A stretch of DNA of 64,000 bases, taken from contig OX457068.1 in the NCBI GenBank assembly GCA_949752795.1, positions 59,523,582 to 59,587,581 on the forward strand, written 5' to 3'. The notes beneath the pieces were generated by a model. It worked only from the letters and a program-made list of their open reading frames with translations, had not been told where the DNA came from and did no database searches. Position 1 is the stretch's first letter; each line of letters opens with the position of its first letter. The translations under genes were made by a program, and so were the position numbers. The DNA is from Hyperoodon ampullatus. Its lineage: Eukaryota; Chordata; Mammalia; Artiodactyla; Ziphiidae. Below, piece after piece: positions 47,216-58,520 of this stretch.

Positions 47216-47246
47216 AATTGTAAAGACTTGTAAAGTCTTTACAATT
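47216..47246. repeat. Perfect 14-bp hairpin, 3-nt loop
   Basis: Arms 'aattgtaaagactt' (47216-47229) and 'aagtctttacaatt' (47233-47246), loop 'gta'. Lies outside any repeat I recognise. Not followed by a T-run, and in a eukaryotic context not a terminator. Confidence 0.97.
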
Positions 47247-47587
47247 TCAAATAACAGAGTGCCCCTTGTGCTTCTAAATAAATAGTCTAATTTCTTCATT
47301 TTACAAAAACTCTATATGTGTGTAGCTTACTGTTAACTTTTCCTGCAACTGTTAAATATGACTCTTTCCATTTAAAGGTAGCAATGTTGTTACTGTGTAG
47401 AACAAAGGGAACATCTTATTATTCAAAATTTACTAAAACAACACAAGTATTGGAAAAATTAATTACAGTCCAGGTTCATGTACAGGCATGCTCTGTTATA
47501 AAATACAGCCACTCTAATCCGGCCTTTTGTAGCTGTTGTAGCAGGTCAAGCAATTGTTCTCAAATCCTTTCTCTAACAGGCAGTCAT

Positions 47588-47628
47588 GTGTGTGTGTGTG
47601 TGTGTGTGTGCATATGTGTGTGTGTGTA
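47588..47628. repeat. (TG)n microsatellite
   Basis: Two TG runs split by 'catatg'. Confidence 0.95.
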
Positions 47629-48024
47629 ATGGGTCAACTAGGATAAATAGAGTAACTAGCAAGCTACCATTACTATTGTCACTGAAATTACCACTTAAGA
47701 GACTAAAGCTGAAACTAATCAATATAAGGATACAGACAACAAGGATAGGTATAGGGCAGGTGGATATACAATGACATATAATGTTGAAACCAAATTACAT
47801 TTTTCCTGATACCCACTTGAAAGATTTTCTGTCACTACCCTCCCTTACTCCACTGATGTAAACTGCCTTAGGTGGAGGAGTGGAAGAAAAGAAGGAAGGA
47901 GAGAAGGGAGGAGGGAGGGAAGGAACAAATGGACAAATGAAGGAATGAAGAAAGAACAGTAGACAACAGAGTTAATGAGGATGTAATATCTTGGACACTA
48001 TAATTCACACTTTTAATTTAATAT

Positions 48025-48118
48025 TTTCTAATGTCATCTATGCAGCAACTCTTTAAAATAATTTTAATTAGTGTCATTGTTAGGATGAAGAAAATGTAGA
48101 CTCAAAGAGCTTAAGTGA
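48025..48118 (-). repeat. MIR, left half, split by L1-G
   Basis: 'ggatgaagaaaatgtagact' and 'caaagagcttaagtga' are antisense MIR. The MIR resumes at 62599. The last 16 bases (48103-48118) are the target duplication. Confidence 0.85.
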
Positions 48119-48583
48119 AGGGAGATTGGCCAAGATGATAGAGTAGAAAGACCTTGAGCTCACCTACTCCTATGAGCACGCCAAATTACAACTATTTACA
48201 GAGAAACTTTTGATAGGGAAAAAACAGAATCTAGCATAATAGATCTTCTACAACTAAAGGTATAAAGGGGCAACTACAAAAAGGTAGGTATTAGGGTAAG
48301 AGTTGTGGTATACTCAAGAACCATATCCCAGTGGTGAATCCACAAACAGGAGGATAATTATAATTGCAGAGGGTTCTCCCCAAGGAGCAATGGGTCTGAG
48401 CCACACATTGAGTTCCCTGGCACTGGGGAGACAAGACCCCAGAATGTTTGCCTTTGAAGGCCAGCAGTGCTTTATTTCAGGAGAGACAGAGGGCTGTCAG
48501 AAATAGACTCCACTATTAAAGGGTACACATAAAAGCTCACATGCCCTGGAACCCAGGACAGAAGAAGTAATTTGAAAAGAGAC

Positions 48584-49218
48584 TGCTATATTTAAAAATA
48601 AATAACCAACAAGGACTTCCCATTAAAAAAATAAAAGGTACAAACTTCCAGTTTTAGGTGAGTACTAGGAATGTAATACACAACATTACAAAGATAATCA
48701 ACACTGTTGTATGTTATATATGAAAATTGTTGAGAGTAAATCCTAAGAGTTCTCAACACAAGGAAACTTTTTTCTATTCCTTAATTTTGCATCTGTATGA
48801 GATGATATGTGTTCACTAAAATTACTGTGATGATTATATCATAATGTATGTAAGTCATATCATTATGCTGTACACCTTAAACTTATACAGCGCTCCTGTG
48901 TCAAATATACCTCAATAAAACTGGAAGAACAAATAAAGATAAAAGAAGAGAATTATTATTTTGTAACATAAACTATTAAATATTTAATTATCATATCATT
49001 AATTAGTTAATAAATAATTAAGTTGGTTTGTCTCTTTTATATATTAGTTAAATTTTAATAAGCATCATTTATATATATATATATATAATCACCTGTGAAA
49101 TACTATAAATGAGTTTATATACTTTCAGTAAATTTCTATCAGGGAATAGAAATGTGTATAATAGAAAAAGAGGTTGGAAAAATAAGAATATATAATTAAA
49201 GTAAAATAAATAAATAAA
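48584..49218 (+). mobile_element. L1 3'-end fragment nested in L1-G 5' UTR
   Basis: 'ggtacaaacttccagtttta', 'tgctgtacaccttaaactta' and 'acctcaataaaactggaaga' form the 3' end of an old L1 (48640-48930), followed by AT-rich DNA to 49218. L1-G 5' UTR text continues on both sides ('gtaatttgaaaagagactg' then 'gaacctgggtcagatcc'). Target duplication unclear. Confidence 0.75.
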
Positions 49219-50823
49219 GAACCTGGGTCAGATCCATCTTCTGATCACAGTCTCCTGGAGCGGCAGGAGGCAACTGGAGCCCAACCTGGGGAAATAGAAA
49301 CTGAGACAGCCAATTTTGGGAGTTTATTCTACTGCATGGACATTGGTGCTGGCAAGCGCCATTTTGGAATCCTCCTCTAGCTTATAAGCATGAGGACCGA
49401 GAACAACCCATCAGCCTATTGGCTCCAGTACTGGGATACCTCAGGCTGAGCAGCCAGGCAGGAAGTGACACAGCTCCACCCACAAGCAGACAGGCAGACT
49501 TAAGACCCTCATAGCTCACAGTCACCCTGAGATATGGCTTTGTCCACCAGAAGGTCCAGGGCCCAACCCCACACCTCAAGGGCCCTGTGGCCAGAGACCC
49601 TGGGACCTGGTTCCACCCACCAGTGAATAAGCACTAAACCTGGGCCTCCAAGGTCCTGGGCCCTACCCACCAGCAAGACAACAGCAGCTCTGATATCCTC
49701 AGACCCTGGAGCCCAAGACATTGGACCCTGACATTAACCACAAGGGGCCTGACACTAACCCTGGGACCAGCCTCACACATCAATGGGCAGACACCAGTCC
49801 CAGGAACACCACATCCCCACAACATACTGTGGCAGGACTTAACCCTACCACCAGCAGTCTGGCACTAGTTCTGGACAACCTGGGCAATGGCTGTGCTGCT
49901 CACCAGTAGGCAAACACCAACTCTGAGACACCTTGGGTCCCCAAGCCAGCTTCCCTGGCATCTGACCACACCCACTAGTGGGCCAATGTGAGGTTCAGGA
50001 GCCCACAGCCAGCTGTGTAAACTGGCATCAACCATCAAAGGCCAACACTAGCTCTGGGACTGCAGGGCTCTGCAGCCAGAGATCCCATGACCTGACTCTG
50101 GTTACTAGTGTGCCAGCAATAGCCCTGAAACCATTTAGGTCTTGGCCCCACCCACAAGTTGTCCAACACCAGCTCTGGGAATCCCGGGCCCTGCAGCCTG
50201 AGATGTCAGGACCCAGCTCTGACTGTCAGTGACTCACCACTATCTCTAGGACCCAATTCATGCACTGGTGAGTGGGAATCAACTCCTGGGAGGTCCCTGG
50301 GGCCCCAGTTTCACCTACCAGGAGGACAATACCAGCTCCAAGATAACTTGGACTCCTCAGAAATCCTCACCAGGAACGAGCCCCATGCATGAGAGGGCCA
50401 GCACCAAATTTGGGACACCCCAGAAGCCACAGGCATGTCAGAAACTGGCCTGACCCACCAACAGACAGACACTAGATATAAAAACCCTGGATTCATAGCC
50501 ACCCATCCCAGAACCCAGATCAGCCCAACAGTGAGGCAGCACTAGGGCTGGGACATCCTGGCGTTCTGCAGCCAGAAGCCTCATTATCCAATCCCAAAAA
50601 CCAGTGGCTGGCAGACTCTGCAAAAGGCAGAGCCAGGCAACCAACTGGACCAGACACCAGTCATGACTACCAGACTGCTCATAATAGTCAGTCTGACACA
50701 ACAGAAGTACCCACAAAACACACATAGGCACATCCTTAGAGCATATAGTTCTGGTTGACCAGAGGAGAGTGTGCTATTGGGACATACAGGACATCTAAAA
50801 AAAGCACTCCTCCAAGGTCAGGA
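49219..50823 (+). promoter_or_regulatory. L1-G 5' UTR with degenerate tandem units
   Basis: C-rich 5' UTR in which phrases like 'accagctctggga', 'cctgcagcc.gaga' and 'ccccacccac.ag' recur every 60-100 bp from about 49400 to 50600. This looks like an old tandem array within the UTR. Confidence 0.7.
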
Positions 50824-51242
50824 AATGAAACCAACCTACCAGACACATAAAAATAAAAACAGCAAAGTAGGCAAATTGAGGCAACAGAGGAACACTTTTC
50901 AAATGAATAAACAAGATAAAACCCCAGAAGAAGTAAGTGAAGTGGAGATGAGATGAGCATTTACCCAATAAAGAGTACAAGGTAATGATGACAAAGATAA
51001 TCAAAGAACTCAGAGAAGAATAAATGAACAGAGTGGGCAATTAGAAGTTTTTAACAAAGTTAGAAAATATTAAAGAACCAAATAGAGATGAAGAATACAA
51101 TAACTAAAATTTAAAAATACACTCAAAGAAATCAAGAGTGGATTAGATAGTAGAGAGGAACAAATTAACAAGCTGGAAGACAGGGTAGTGGAAATTACTG
51201 GAGCTGAACAGAAGAAAATAAAAATAATAAAAAGCAATGGGG

Positions 51243-51433
51243 GGCTTCCCTGGTTGCTCAGTGGTTGAGAGTCTACCTGCCAATGCAGGGGATGTGGGTT
51301 CATGCCCCGGTCTGGGAAGATCCCACATGCTGCGGAGTGGCTAGGCCCATGAGCCTGTGCGTCCAGAGCCTGTGCTCTGCAACAGAGAGGCCACAACAGT
51401 GAGAGGCCCACATATCACAAAAAAAAAAAAAAA
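51243..51433 (+). mobile_element. CHR-type SINE
   Basis: Sense copy 'ggcttccctggttgctcag' to 'acaacagtgagaggccc' plus A20 tail. Duplication 'aaaagcaatgggg' on both sides (left ends 51242, right ends 51448). Confidence 0.95.
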
Positions 51434-51900
51434 AAAAAAGCAATGGGGCAATTTAAGAGACCTTTGGGACAACACTAAGCATACTAACATTTGCATTATA
51501 GGTTTCCCAGAAGGAGAAGAGGAAGATAAAGGGACAGAGAATATGTTTGAAGACATAATAGCTGAAAACTTCCTTAACCTGAGAAAGGAAGCAGACATTC
51601 AGGTCCAGGAAGCACAGAAAGCCCCAAACAGGTTTAACCCAAAGAAGATATATTGTAATTAAAATGGCAAAATTTAAAATTAAAGAGACAATATTAAAAG
51701 CATCAAGGAAAAAGCAATAAGTTACATACAAGGGATCTCCCATAAGACTATAAGCTAACTTTTCAACAGAAATTCTGCAGGTCAAAAGGGAGTGGTATAA
51801 TATATTTAAAGTGTCTAAAGTTAAAAATCTACAATGAAGAATACTCTACCTGGCAAACATGTCATTCAGATTTGATGGAGAGATCAAAATTTGTACAAAA

Positions 51901-52091
51901 TATCGGGCTAGTGGTGCAGTGGTTGAGAGTCCACCTGCCGATGCAAGGGACATGGATTCGTGTCCCGGTCTGGGAGGACTCCACGTGCCACAGAGCAACT
52001 AGGCCCATGAACTATGGTTGCTGAGCCTGCACATCTGGAGCCTGTGCTTCACAACGGGAGAGGCCACAACAGTGAGAGGCCAGCATACGGC

Positions 52092-52115
<24 letters not shown>
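51901..52115 (+). mobile_element. CHR-type SINE, 5' end clipped
   Basis: Starts inside the SINE head ('ggctagtggtgcagtggt'), ends with an A-tail of about 28. Duplications 'aaatttgtacaaaa' (51887-51900) and 'aaatttggacaaaa' (52116-52129) differ by one base. Confidence 0.95.
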
Positions 52116-52122
<7 letters not shown>

Positions 52123-52655
52123 GACAAAAAAGCAAGAGGTAAAAGAGTTCAGCATGACCAGCACAGCTTTATAATAATGATGAAGGAATTTCTCTAAGCA
52201 AAAACAAAATTTCACAACTAGAAAAATGAAAATCACACACAAAAGAATTATTGATAAAGGCAAATATACAGTGAAGATAGTAATTCAACCATGAACAAAT
52301 CTAATAGCAAGACTAAAAGACAAATTAGTAAAATCTTCTATATCTGCAATAAGTAGAGAAGGGATACACTAAGCCAAAAGATGTAAAATATGATGTCAAG
52401 AACACTTGTTTGGGGAAGAGGCTAAAAATGAAGCGTTGTTAAAGCCCATTTGAACTTGAGACCAGCAACTGAAAATAATCAAATAAATATATGGATTGCT
52501 ATATATAAACTTCATGGTAACCACAAATCAAAACTCAATAATAGATACACACACACAAAAAAAAGAGAAAAATTAGTCATCAAATCACAAGGGAAAACAG
52601 CAAAATAAGAAGAACACAACATAACTACAAAAACAACCAGAAAACAATTTAAGAA

Positions 52656-52684
52656 ATGGCTGTAAGAACGTACCTATCAATATT
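52656..52684 (+). pseudogene. L1-G ORF2, first codons
   Basis: ATG 52656: MAVRTYLSI, then the L1-H insertion. The rest of the gene begins at about 58521. Confidence 0.8.
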
Positions 52685-53559
52685 TAATTTAGACTCCCTC
52701 TTGAGAGAACACCAGAATCACAACTAACTGCTGAACAATCGCCAACAGAAATACACTGGAACTCATCAAAAAACATACCTCACATCCAAAGATAAAGGAG
52801 AAGTCACAATGAGATGGTAGAATGGGCATAATCGAAATAAAATCAAATCCCATAACTGCTGGGTGCGGGATAAACAAACTGGAGAACACTTAAACTACAG
52901 AAGTCCACCCACTGGAGTGAAGGTTCTGAGTCCCACGTCAGGCTTCCCAACGTGGGGGTCTGGCAACAGGAGGAGGAATTCCTAGAGTATCAGATTTTAA
53001 AGGCTAGTGGGATTTGATTGCAGGAATTCGACAGGACTGGGGGAAACAGAAAATCTACACTTGGAGGGCACACACAAAGTAGTGTGTGCATCGGGAGCCA
53101 GGGGAAGGAACAGTGAGCCCATAGGAGACTGAAGCAGACCTACCTGCCAGTGTTGGGGGGTCTCCTGCAGAGTTGGGAGGTGACTCTGTCTCACCGAAAG
53201 GACAAGGACACTGGCAGCAGAAGTTCTGGGAAGTACTCCTTGGCGTGAGCCCTCTCAGAATCTGCCATTAGCCCCACCAAAGAGCCCAGGTAGGCTCCAG
53301 TGTTGGGTCGTCTCAGGCCAAATAACCAACACAGACGGGACCCAGCCTCACCCACCAGCAGACAAGTGGAATAAAGTCTTACTGATCTCTGCCCACCAGA
53401 GAAAGAGCCAGCTCTACACACCGGCAGTCCTTCCCATCAGGAAACTTGAACAAGCCTCTTAGATAGCCTCAACCATCAGAGGGCAGATAGCAGAAGAAAG
53501 AATAACTACAATCCTGCAGCCTGTGGAACAAAAACCGCATTCACTGAAAGATAGACAAG

Positions 53560-54467
53560 ATGAAAAGGCACAGGGCTATGTACCAGATGAAGCAACAAGA
53601 TAAAACCCCAGAAAAACAGCTAAATGAAGTGGAGATAGGCAACCTTCCAGAAAATGAATTCAGAATAATGACACTGAAGATGATCCAGGATCTCAGAAAA
53701 AAAAAATGGAGGCAAAGATCGAGAAGATGCAAGAAATGTTTAACAAAGACCTAGAAGAATTAAAGAACAAACAAAAAGAGATGAACAATACAACAACTGA
53801 AATGACAAATACACTAGAAGGAATCAATAGCAGCATAACTGAGACAGAAGAACGGATAAGTGACCTGGAAGACAGAATGGTGGAATTCACTGCTGCAGAA
53901 TAAAACAAAGAAAACAGAATGAAAATAAATGAAGAGAGCCTAAGAGACCTCTGGGACAACATTAAGCACAAGAACATTCACATTATAGGGGTCCCAGAAG
54001 AAGAAGAGAGAGAGAAAGGACACAAGAAAATATTTGAAGAGATTATAGTTGAAAACTTCCCTAACATGGGAAAGGAAATAGCCACCCAAGTCCAGGAAAC
54101 ACAGAGAGTCCCATACAGGATAAACCCAAGGAGAAACACTCTGAGACACATAGTAATCAACTTGGTGAAAATTAAAGACAAAGAAAAATTATTGAAAGCA
54201 GCAAGGGAAAAATGACAAATAATATACAAAGGGACTCCCATAAGATTAACAGCTGATTTCTCAGCAGAAACTCTACAAGCCAGAAGGGAGTGGCCTGATA
54301 TACTTAAAGTAATTAAAGGGAAGACCCTAAAACTAAGACTACTCTACCTGACAAGGATCTCATTCAGATTTGATGGAGAAATCAAAAGTTTTACAGACAA
54401 GCAAAAGCTAAGAGAATACAGCACCACCAAACCAGCTCTACAGCAAATGCTAAAGGAACTTCTCTAA
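53560..54467 (+). pseudogene. L1-H ORF1, broken
   Basis: ATG 53560 (MKRHRAMYQMKQQDKTPEKQ), natural stop TAA 54465-54467; 908 nt, so out of frame overall. An expanded A10 tract at 53697-53706 causes a frameshift. Coiled coil is in 53706-53903 (MEAKIEKMQEMFNKDLEELKN), then a stop after FTAAE. RRM and part of the C-terminal domain are in 53919-54215 (IIGVPEEEEREKG to LLKAAREK), then TGA. The last part, 54217-54467, has indels. Confidence 0.9.
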
Positions 54468-54525
54468 GTGGGAAACACAAGAGGAGAAAAGGACCTACAA
54501 AAACAATCCCAAAACAATTAAGAAA

Positions 54526-57500
54526 ATGGTAATAGGAACATCCATATTGATATTTACCTTAAAGGTGAATCGAATAAATGCTTTAAAGAAAGACACAGGC
54601 TTGCTGAATCAATACAAAGAAAAGACTCATATATATGCTGTCTACAAGAGACCCACTTCAGACCTAGGGACACATACAGACAGAATGTGAAGGGATAGAG
54701 AAAGATATTCCATGCAAATGGAAATGAAAAGAAAGCTGCAGTAGCAATACTCATATAAAGAATGTTACAAGAGACAAGGAAGGACACTACATAATGATCA
54801 AGGGATCAATCCAGGAAGAAGATATAGCGATTATAAATATATATGCACACACAATAGAAGCACATGAATACATAAGGCAACTGCTAACAGCTATAAAAGA
54901 GGAAATTGACAGTAACACGGTAATAGTGGGGGACTTTAACACCTCACTTACACCAATGGACAGATCATCCAAACAGAAAATTAATAAGGAAACACAATCT
55001 TTAAATGACACAATAGACCAGATAAATTTAATTGATATTTATAGGGCATTCCATCCAAAAACAGCAGATTATGCTTTTTTCTAAAGTGTGCATGGAACAT
55101 TCTCCAGGATGGATCACATCTTGGGTCACAGATCAAGCCTCAGTAAATTTAAGAAAATTGAAATCATATCAAGCATCTTTTCTAACCACAACACTATGAG
55201 ATTAGAAATCAATTACAGAGAAAAAACCATAAAAATCACAAACACATGGAGGCTAAACAATATGTTACAAAATAACCAAGAGATCACTGAAGAAATAAAA
55301 GAGGAAATAAAAAAAATGCCTAGAGACAAATGACAATGAAAACAGGACGATCCAAAACCTATTGGATGTAGCAAAAGCAGCTCTAAGAGGGAAGTTTATA
55401 GCAATACAAGCATACCTCAAAAAAAAATCTCAAATAAACAAACTAACCTTACACATAAAGGAATTAGAGAAACTAGAACAAACAAAACCCAAAGTTAGCA
55501 GAAAGAAAGAATCATAACGATCAGAGCAGAAATAAATGAAATAGAAACAAAGAAAACAATAGCAAAGATCAATAAAACTAAAAGCTGTTTTTTTGAGAAG
55601 ATAAACAAAATTGATAAACCATTAGCCAGAGTCATCAAGAAAAATAGGGAGTGGATTAAAATCAATAAAATTAGAAATGAAAAAGGAGAGGTTAAAACAG
55701 ACACCTTAGAAATACAAAGTATCTTAAGCGACTACTACAAGCAACAGTATGCCAATAAAATGGACAACCTGGAAGAAATGGACAAATTCTTAGAAAGGTA
55801 TAACCTTCCAAGACTGAACCAGGAAGAAACAGTAGACATGAGCAGACCAATTACAAATAATGAAATTGAATCTGTGATTAAAAATCTTCCAACAAACAAA
55901 AAACCAGGACCAGATGCCTTCACAGGTGAATTCTATCAAACATTTAGAGAAGCACTAATACCCATCCTTCTCAAACTCTTCCAAAAAGTTGCAGAGGAAA
56001 GAACACTCCCACACTCATTCTATGAGGCCACCATCATCCTGATACCAAAACCAGAGAAAGATACTACAAAAAATGAAAATTACAGACCAATAACACTGAG
56101 GATTATAGATGCAAAATCCTCAACAAAATACTAGCAAACAGAATCCAACAACACTTTAACAGGATGATACACCATAATCAAGTGGGCTTTATCCCAGGGA
56201 TGCAATGATTTTTCAATATATGCAAATCAATCAATGTGATAAACCATATTAACAAATTGAGGAAGAAAAATCATATGATCATCTCAATAGATGCAGAAAA
56301 ATCTTTTCACAAAATTCAACACCCATTTATGATAAAAACTCTCCAGAAAGTGGGTATAGATGGAACCCTCAACATAATGAAGGCCAAATATGACAAACCC
56401 ACAGCAAATATCATTCTCAATAGTGAAAAACTGAAAGTATTACCTCTAAGATCAGGAACAAGACAAGGATGTCCACTCTCACTACTATAATTCAACATAG
56501 TTTAGGAAGTCCTAACCATGGCAGTAAGAGCAGAAAAAGAAATAAAAGGAATACAAATTGGAAAACAGAAGTAACACTGTCACTGTGTGCAGATGGCATG
56601 ATACTTTACATACAAAATCCTAAAGATGTCACCAGAAACCTACTAGAGCTAATCAATGAATTTGGTAAAGTTGCAGGATACAAAATTAATGCAGAGAAAT
56701 CTCTGGCATTCTTATACACTGATGAAAAATCTGAAAGAGATATTAAGGAAACACTCCCATTTACCAATGCAACAAAAATAACAAAATACCTAGGAATAAA
56801 CTTACCTAGGGAGACAAAAGACCTGTATACAGAAAACTATAAGACACTGATGAAAGAAATTCAAGATGATACAGACAGATGGAGAGATATACCATGTTCT
56901 TGGATTTGAAGAATAAATATTGTCGAAATGACTATACTACCCAAAGCAATCTACAGATTTAATGCAATCCCTATCAAATTACCAATGGCAGTTTTTACAG
57001 AACTGGAAGAAAAAATCTTAAATTTTTTTATGGAGACACAAAGCACCCCAAATAGCCAAAGCAGTCTTGAGGGAAAAAAAAAATAGAACTGGAGGAATCA
57101 GATTCCCTGACTTCAGGCTATACTACAAAGCTACAGTAATCAAGACAATATGGTACCAGTGCAAAATCAGAAATATAGGTCAATGGAACAGGATAGAAAG
57201 CCCAGAGATAAACCCATGCACCTATGGTCAACTAATCTATGACAAAGGAGGCAAGGATGTACAATGGAGAAAGGACAGTCACTTAAATAAGTGGTGCTGG
57301 GAAAACTGGACAGCTACATGTAAAGGAATGAAATTAGAACACTCCCTAACACCATACACAAAAATAAACTCAAATGGATTAGAGACCTAAATGTAAGACT
57401 GGACACTATAAGACCCTTAGAGGAAAACATAGGAAGAACATTCTTTGACATAAATCACAGCAAGATCTTTTTTGATCCACCTCCTAGAGCAATGGAGATA

Positions 57501-58310
57501 AAAACAAAAATAAACAAATGGGACCTAATGAAACTTAAAAGCTTTTGCACAACAAAGGAAACCATAAAAAAGATGAAAAGGCAATGTTCAAAATGGGAGA
57601 AAATATTTGGCAATGAATCAATGGACAAAGGATTAATCTCCAAAATATATAAACAGCTCAGGCAGCTCAATATTTAAAAAATGAATAATCCAATCCAAAA
57701 ATGGGCAGAAGACCTAAACAGACATTTCTCCAAAGAAGAGATACAGATGGCCAAGAGACACAAGAAAATCTGCTCAACATCACTAATTATTAGAGAAATG
57801 CAAATCAAAACTACAATAAGGTATCACCTCACACCAGTTAGAATGGGCATCATCAGGAAATCTACAAACAACAAATGTTGGAGAGGGTGTGGAGAAAAGG
57901 GAACCCTCTTACACTGTTGGTGGGAATGTAAATTGATACAGCCACTATGGAGAACAGTATGGAGGTTCCTTGAAAAACTAAAAATTGAATTACCATATGA
58001 CCCAGCAATCAGACTACTGGGCATATACACAGAGAAAACCATAATTCAAAATGACACATGAATCCCAATGTTCATTGCAGCACTATTTACAATAGCCAGG
58101 TTATGGAAGCAACCTAAGTGTCCATCAACAGATGAATGGACAAAGGTGATGTAGTACATATATACAATGGAATATTACTCAGCCATAAAAAGGAATGAAA
58201 TTGGGTCATCTGTAGAGACGTGGATGAATCTAGAGACTGTCATACAGGGTGAAGTAAGCCAGAAAGAGAAAAACAAATATCATATATTACCACATATATG
58301 TGAAACTTAG
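54526..58310 (+). pseudogene. L1-H ORF2, broken
   Basis: ATG 54526 (MVIGTSILIFTLKVN). Frame pieces: 54794-55084 (endonuclease NIYAHT, VGDFNTS), 55088-55333 (MDHILGH), 55760-56134 ([16 protein letters not shown]), 56236-56490 ([13 protein letters not shown]), 56469-56909, 57067-57390, 57492-57677 and 57681-58061 (C-terminal [18 protein letters not shown] intact). Motif A has lost the usual FDK (now FHK) and motif C reads CADG instead of FADD, so reverse transcriptase is dead even apart from the stops. Confidence 0.93.
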
Positions 58311-58520
58311 AAAAATGGTACAGATGAACTGGTTTGCAGGGCAGAAATTGAGACACATGTAGAGAACAAATGTATGGACCCCAAGGGTGGAAAGTGGCGG
58401 TGGGTGGGGGTGAAGGTGTGATGAATTGGGAGATTGGGATTGACATGTATACACTGATGTGTATAAAATGATGACTAATAAGAACCTGCTGTATAAAAAA
58501 ATTAACAAAATAAAATTCAA
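58311..58520 (+). other. L1-H 3' UTR
   Basis: G-rich run 58394-58410 ('ggcggtgggtgggggtg') and an A-rich end. Short compared with L1-D. Confidence 0.8.

Larger units (their letters stand above)
46721..48024. other. Single-copy-looking sequence with tracts
   Basis: Contains the hairpin at 47216, (TG)n at 47588-47628 and GGAA/GGGA-rich DNA at 47886-47945. No gene seen. Confidence 0.5.
50824..52197 (+). pseudogene. L1-G ORF1, degenerate, split by two SINEs
   Basis: Old ORF1. Start uncertain (ATG at 50824 or slightly downstream). Pieces: 'gataaaaccccagaagaag' (50915), coiled coil (50980-51200), RRM ('gtttcccagaaggagaag', 51503), C-terminal domain ('gctaacttttcaacag', 51753), and stop TAA at 52195-52197. 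CHR SINEs sit at 51243-51433 and 51901-52115. Full of stops. Confidence 0.82.
52685..58520 (+). mobile_element. L1-H: near full-length LINE-1 nested in L1-G ORF2
   Basis: Plus-strand L1 with 5' UTR (52685-53559, 'cagaatcacaactaactgct' near the start), ORF1 (53560-54467), ORF2 (54526-58310) and 3' UTR with an A-rich end. L1-G ORF2 sequence joins across it. A weak duplication may be 'tttaattta' / 'tttaaattta'. The 5' UTR type differs from those of A, B, D and E, suggesting an independent UTR lineage. Confidence 0.93.

Noticed and set aside
49200..50700. Array of spaced repeats as CRISPR or satellite
   Set aside because: Units are degenerate, spacing is irregular, the setting is a mammalian L1 5' UTR.
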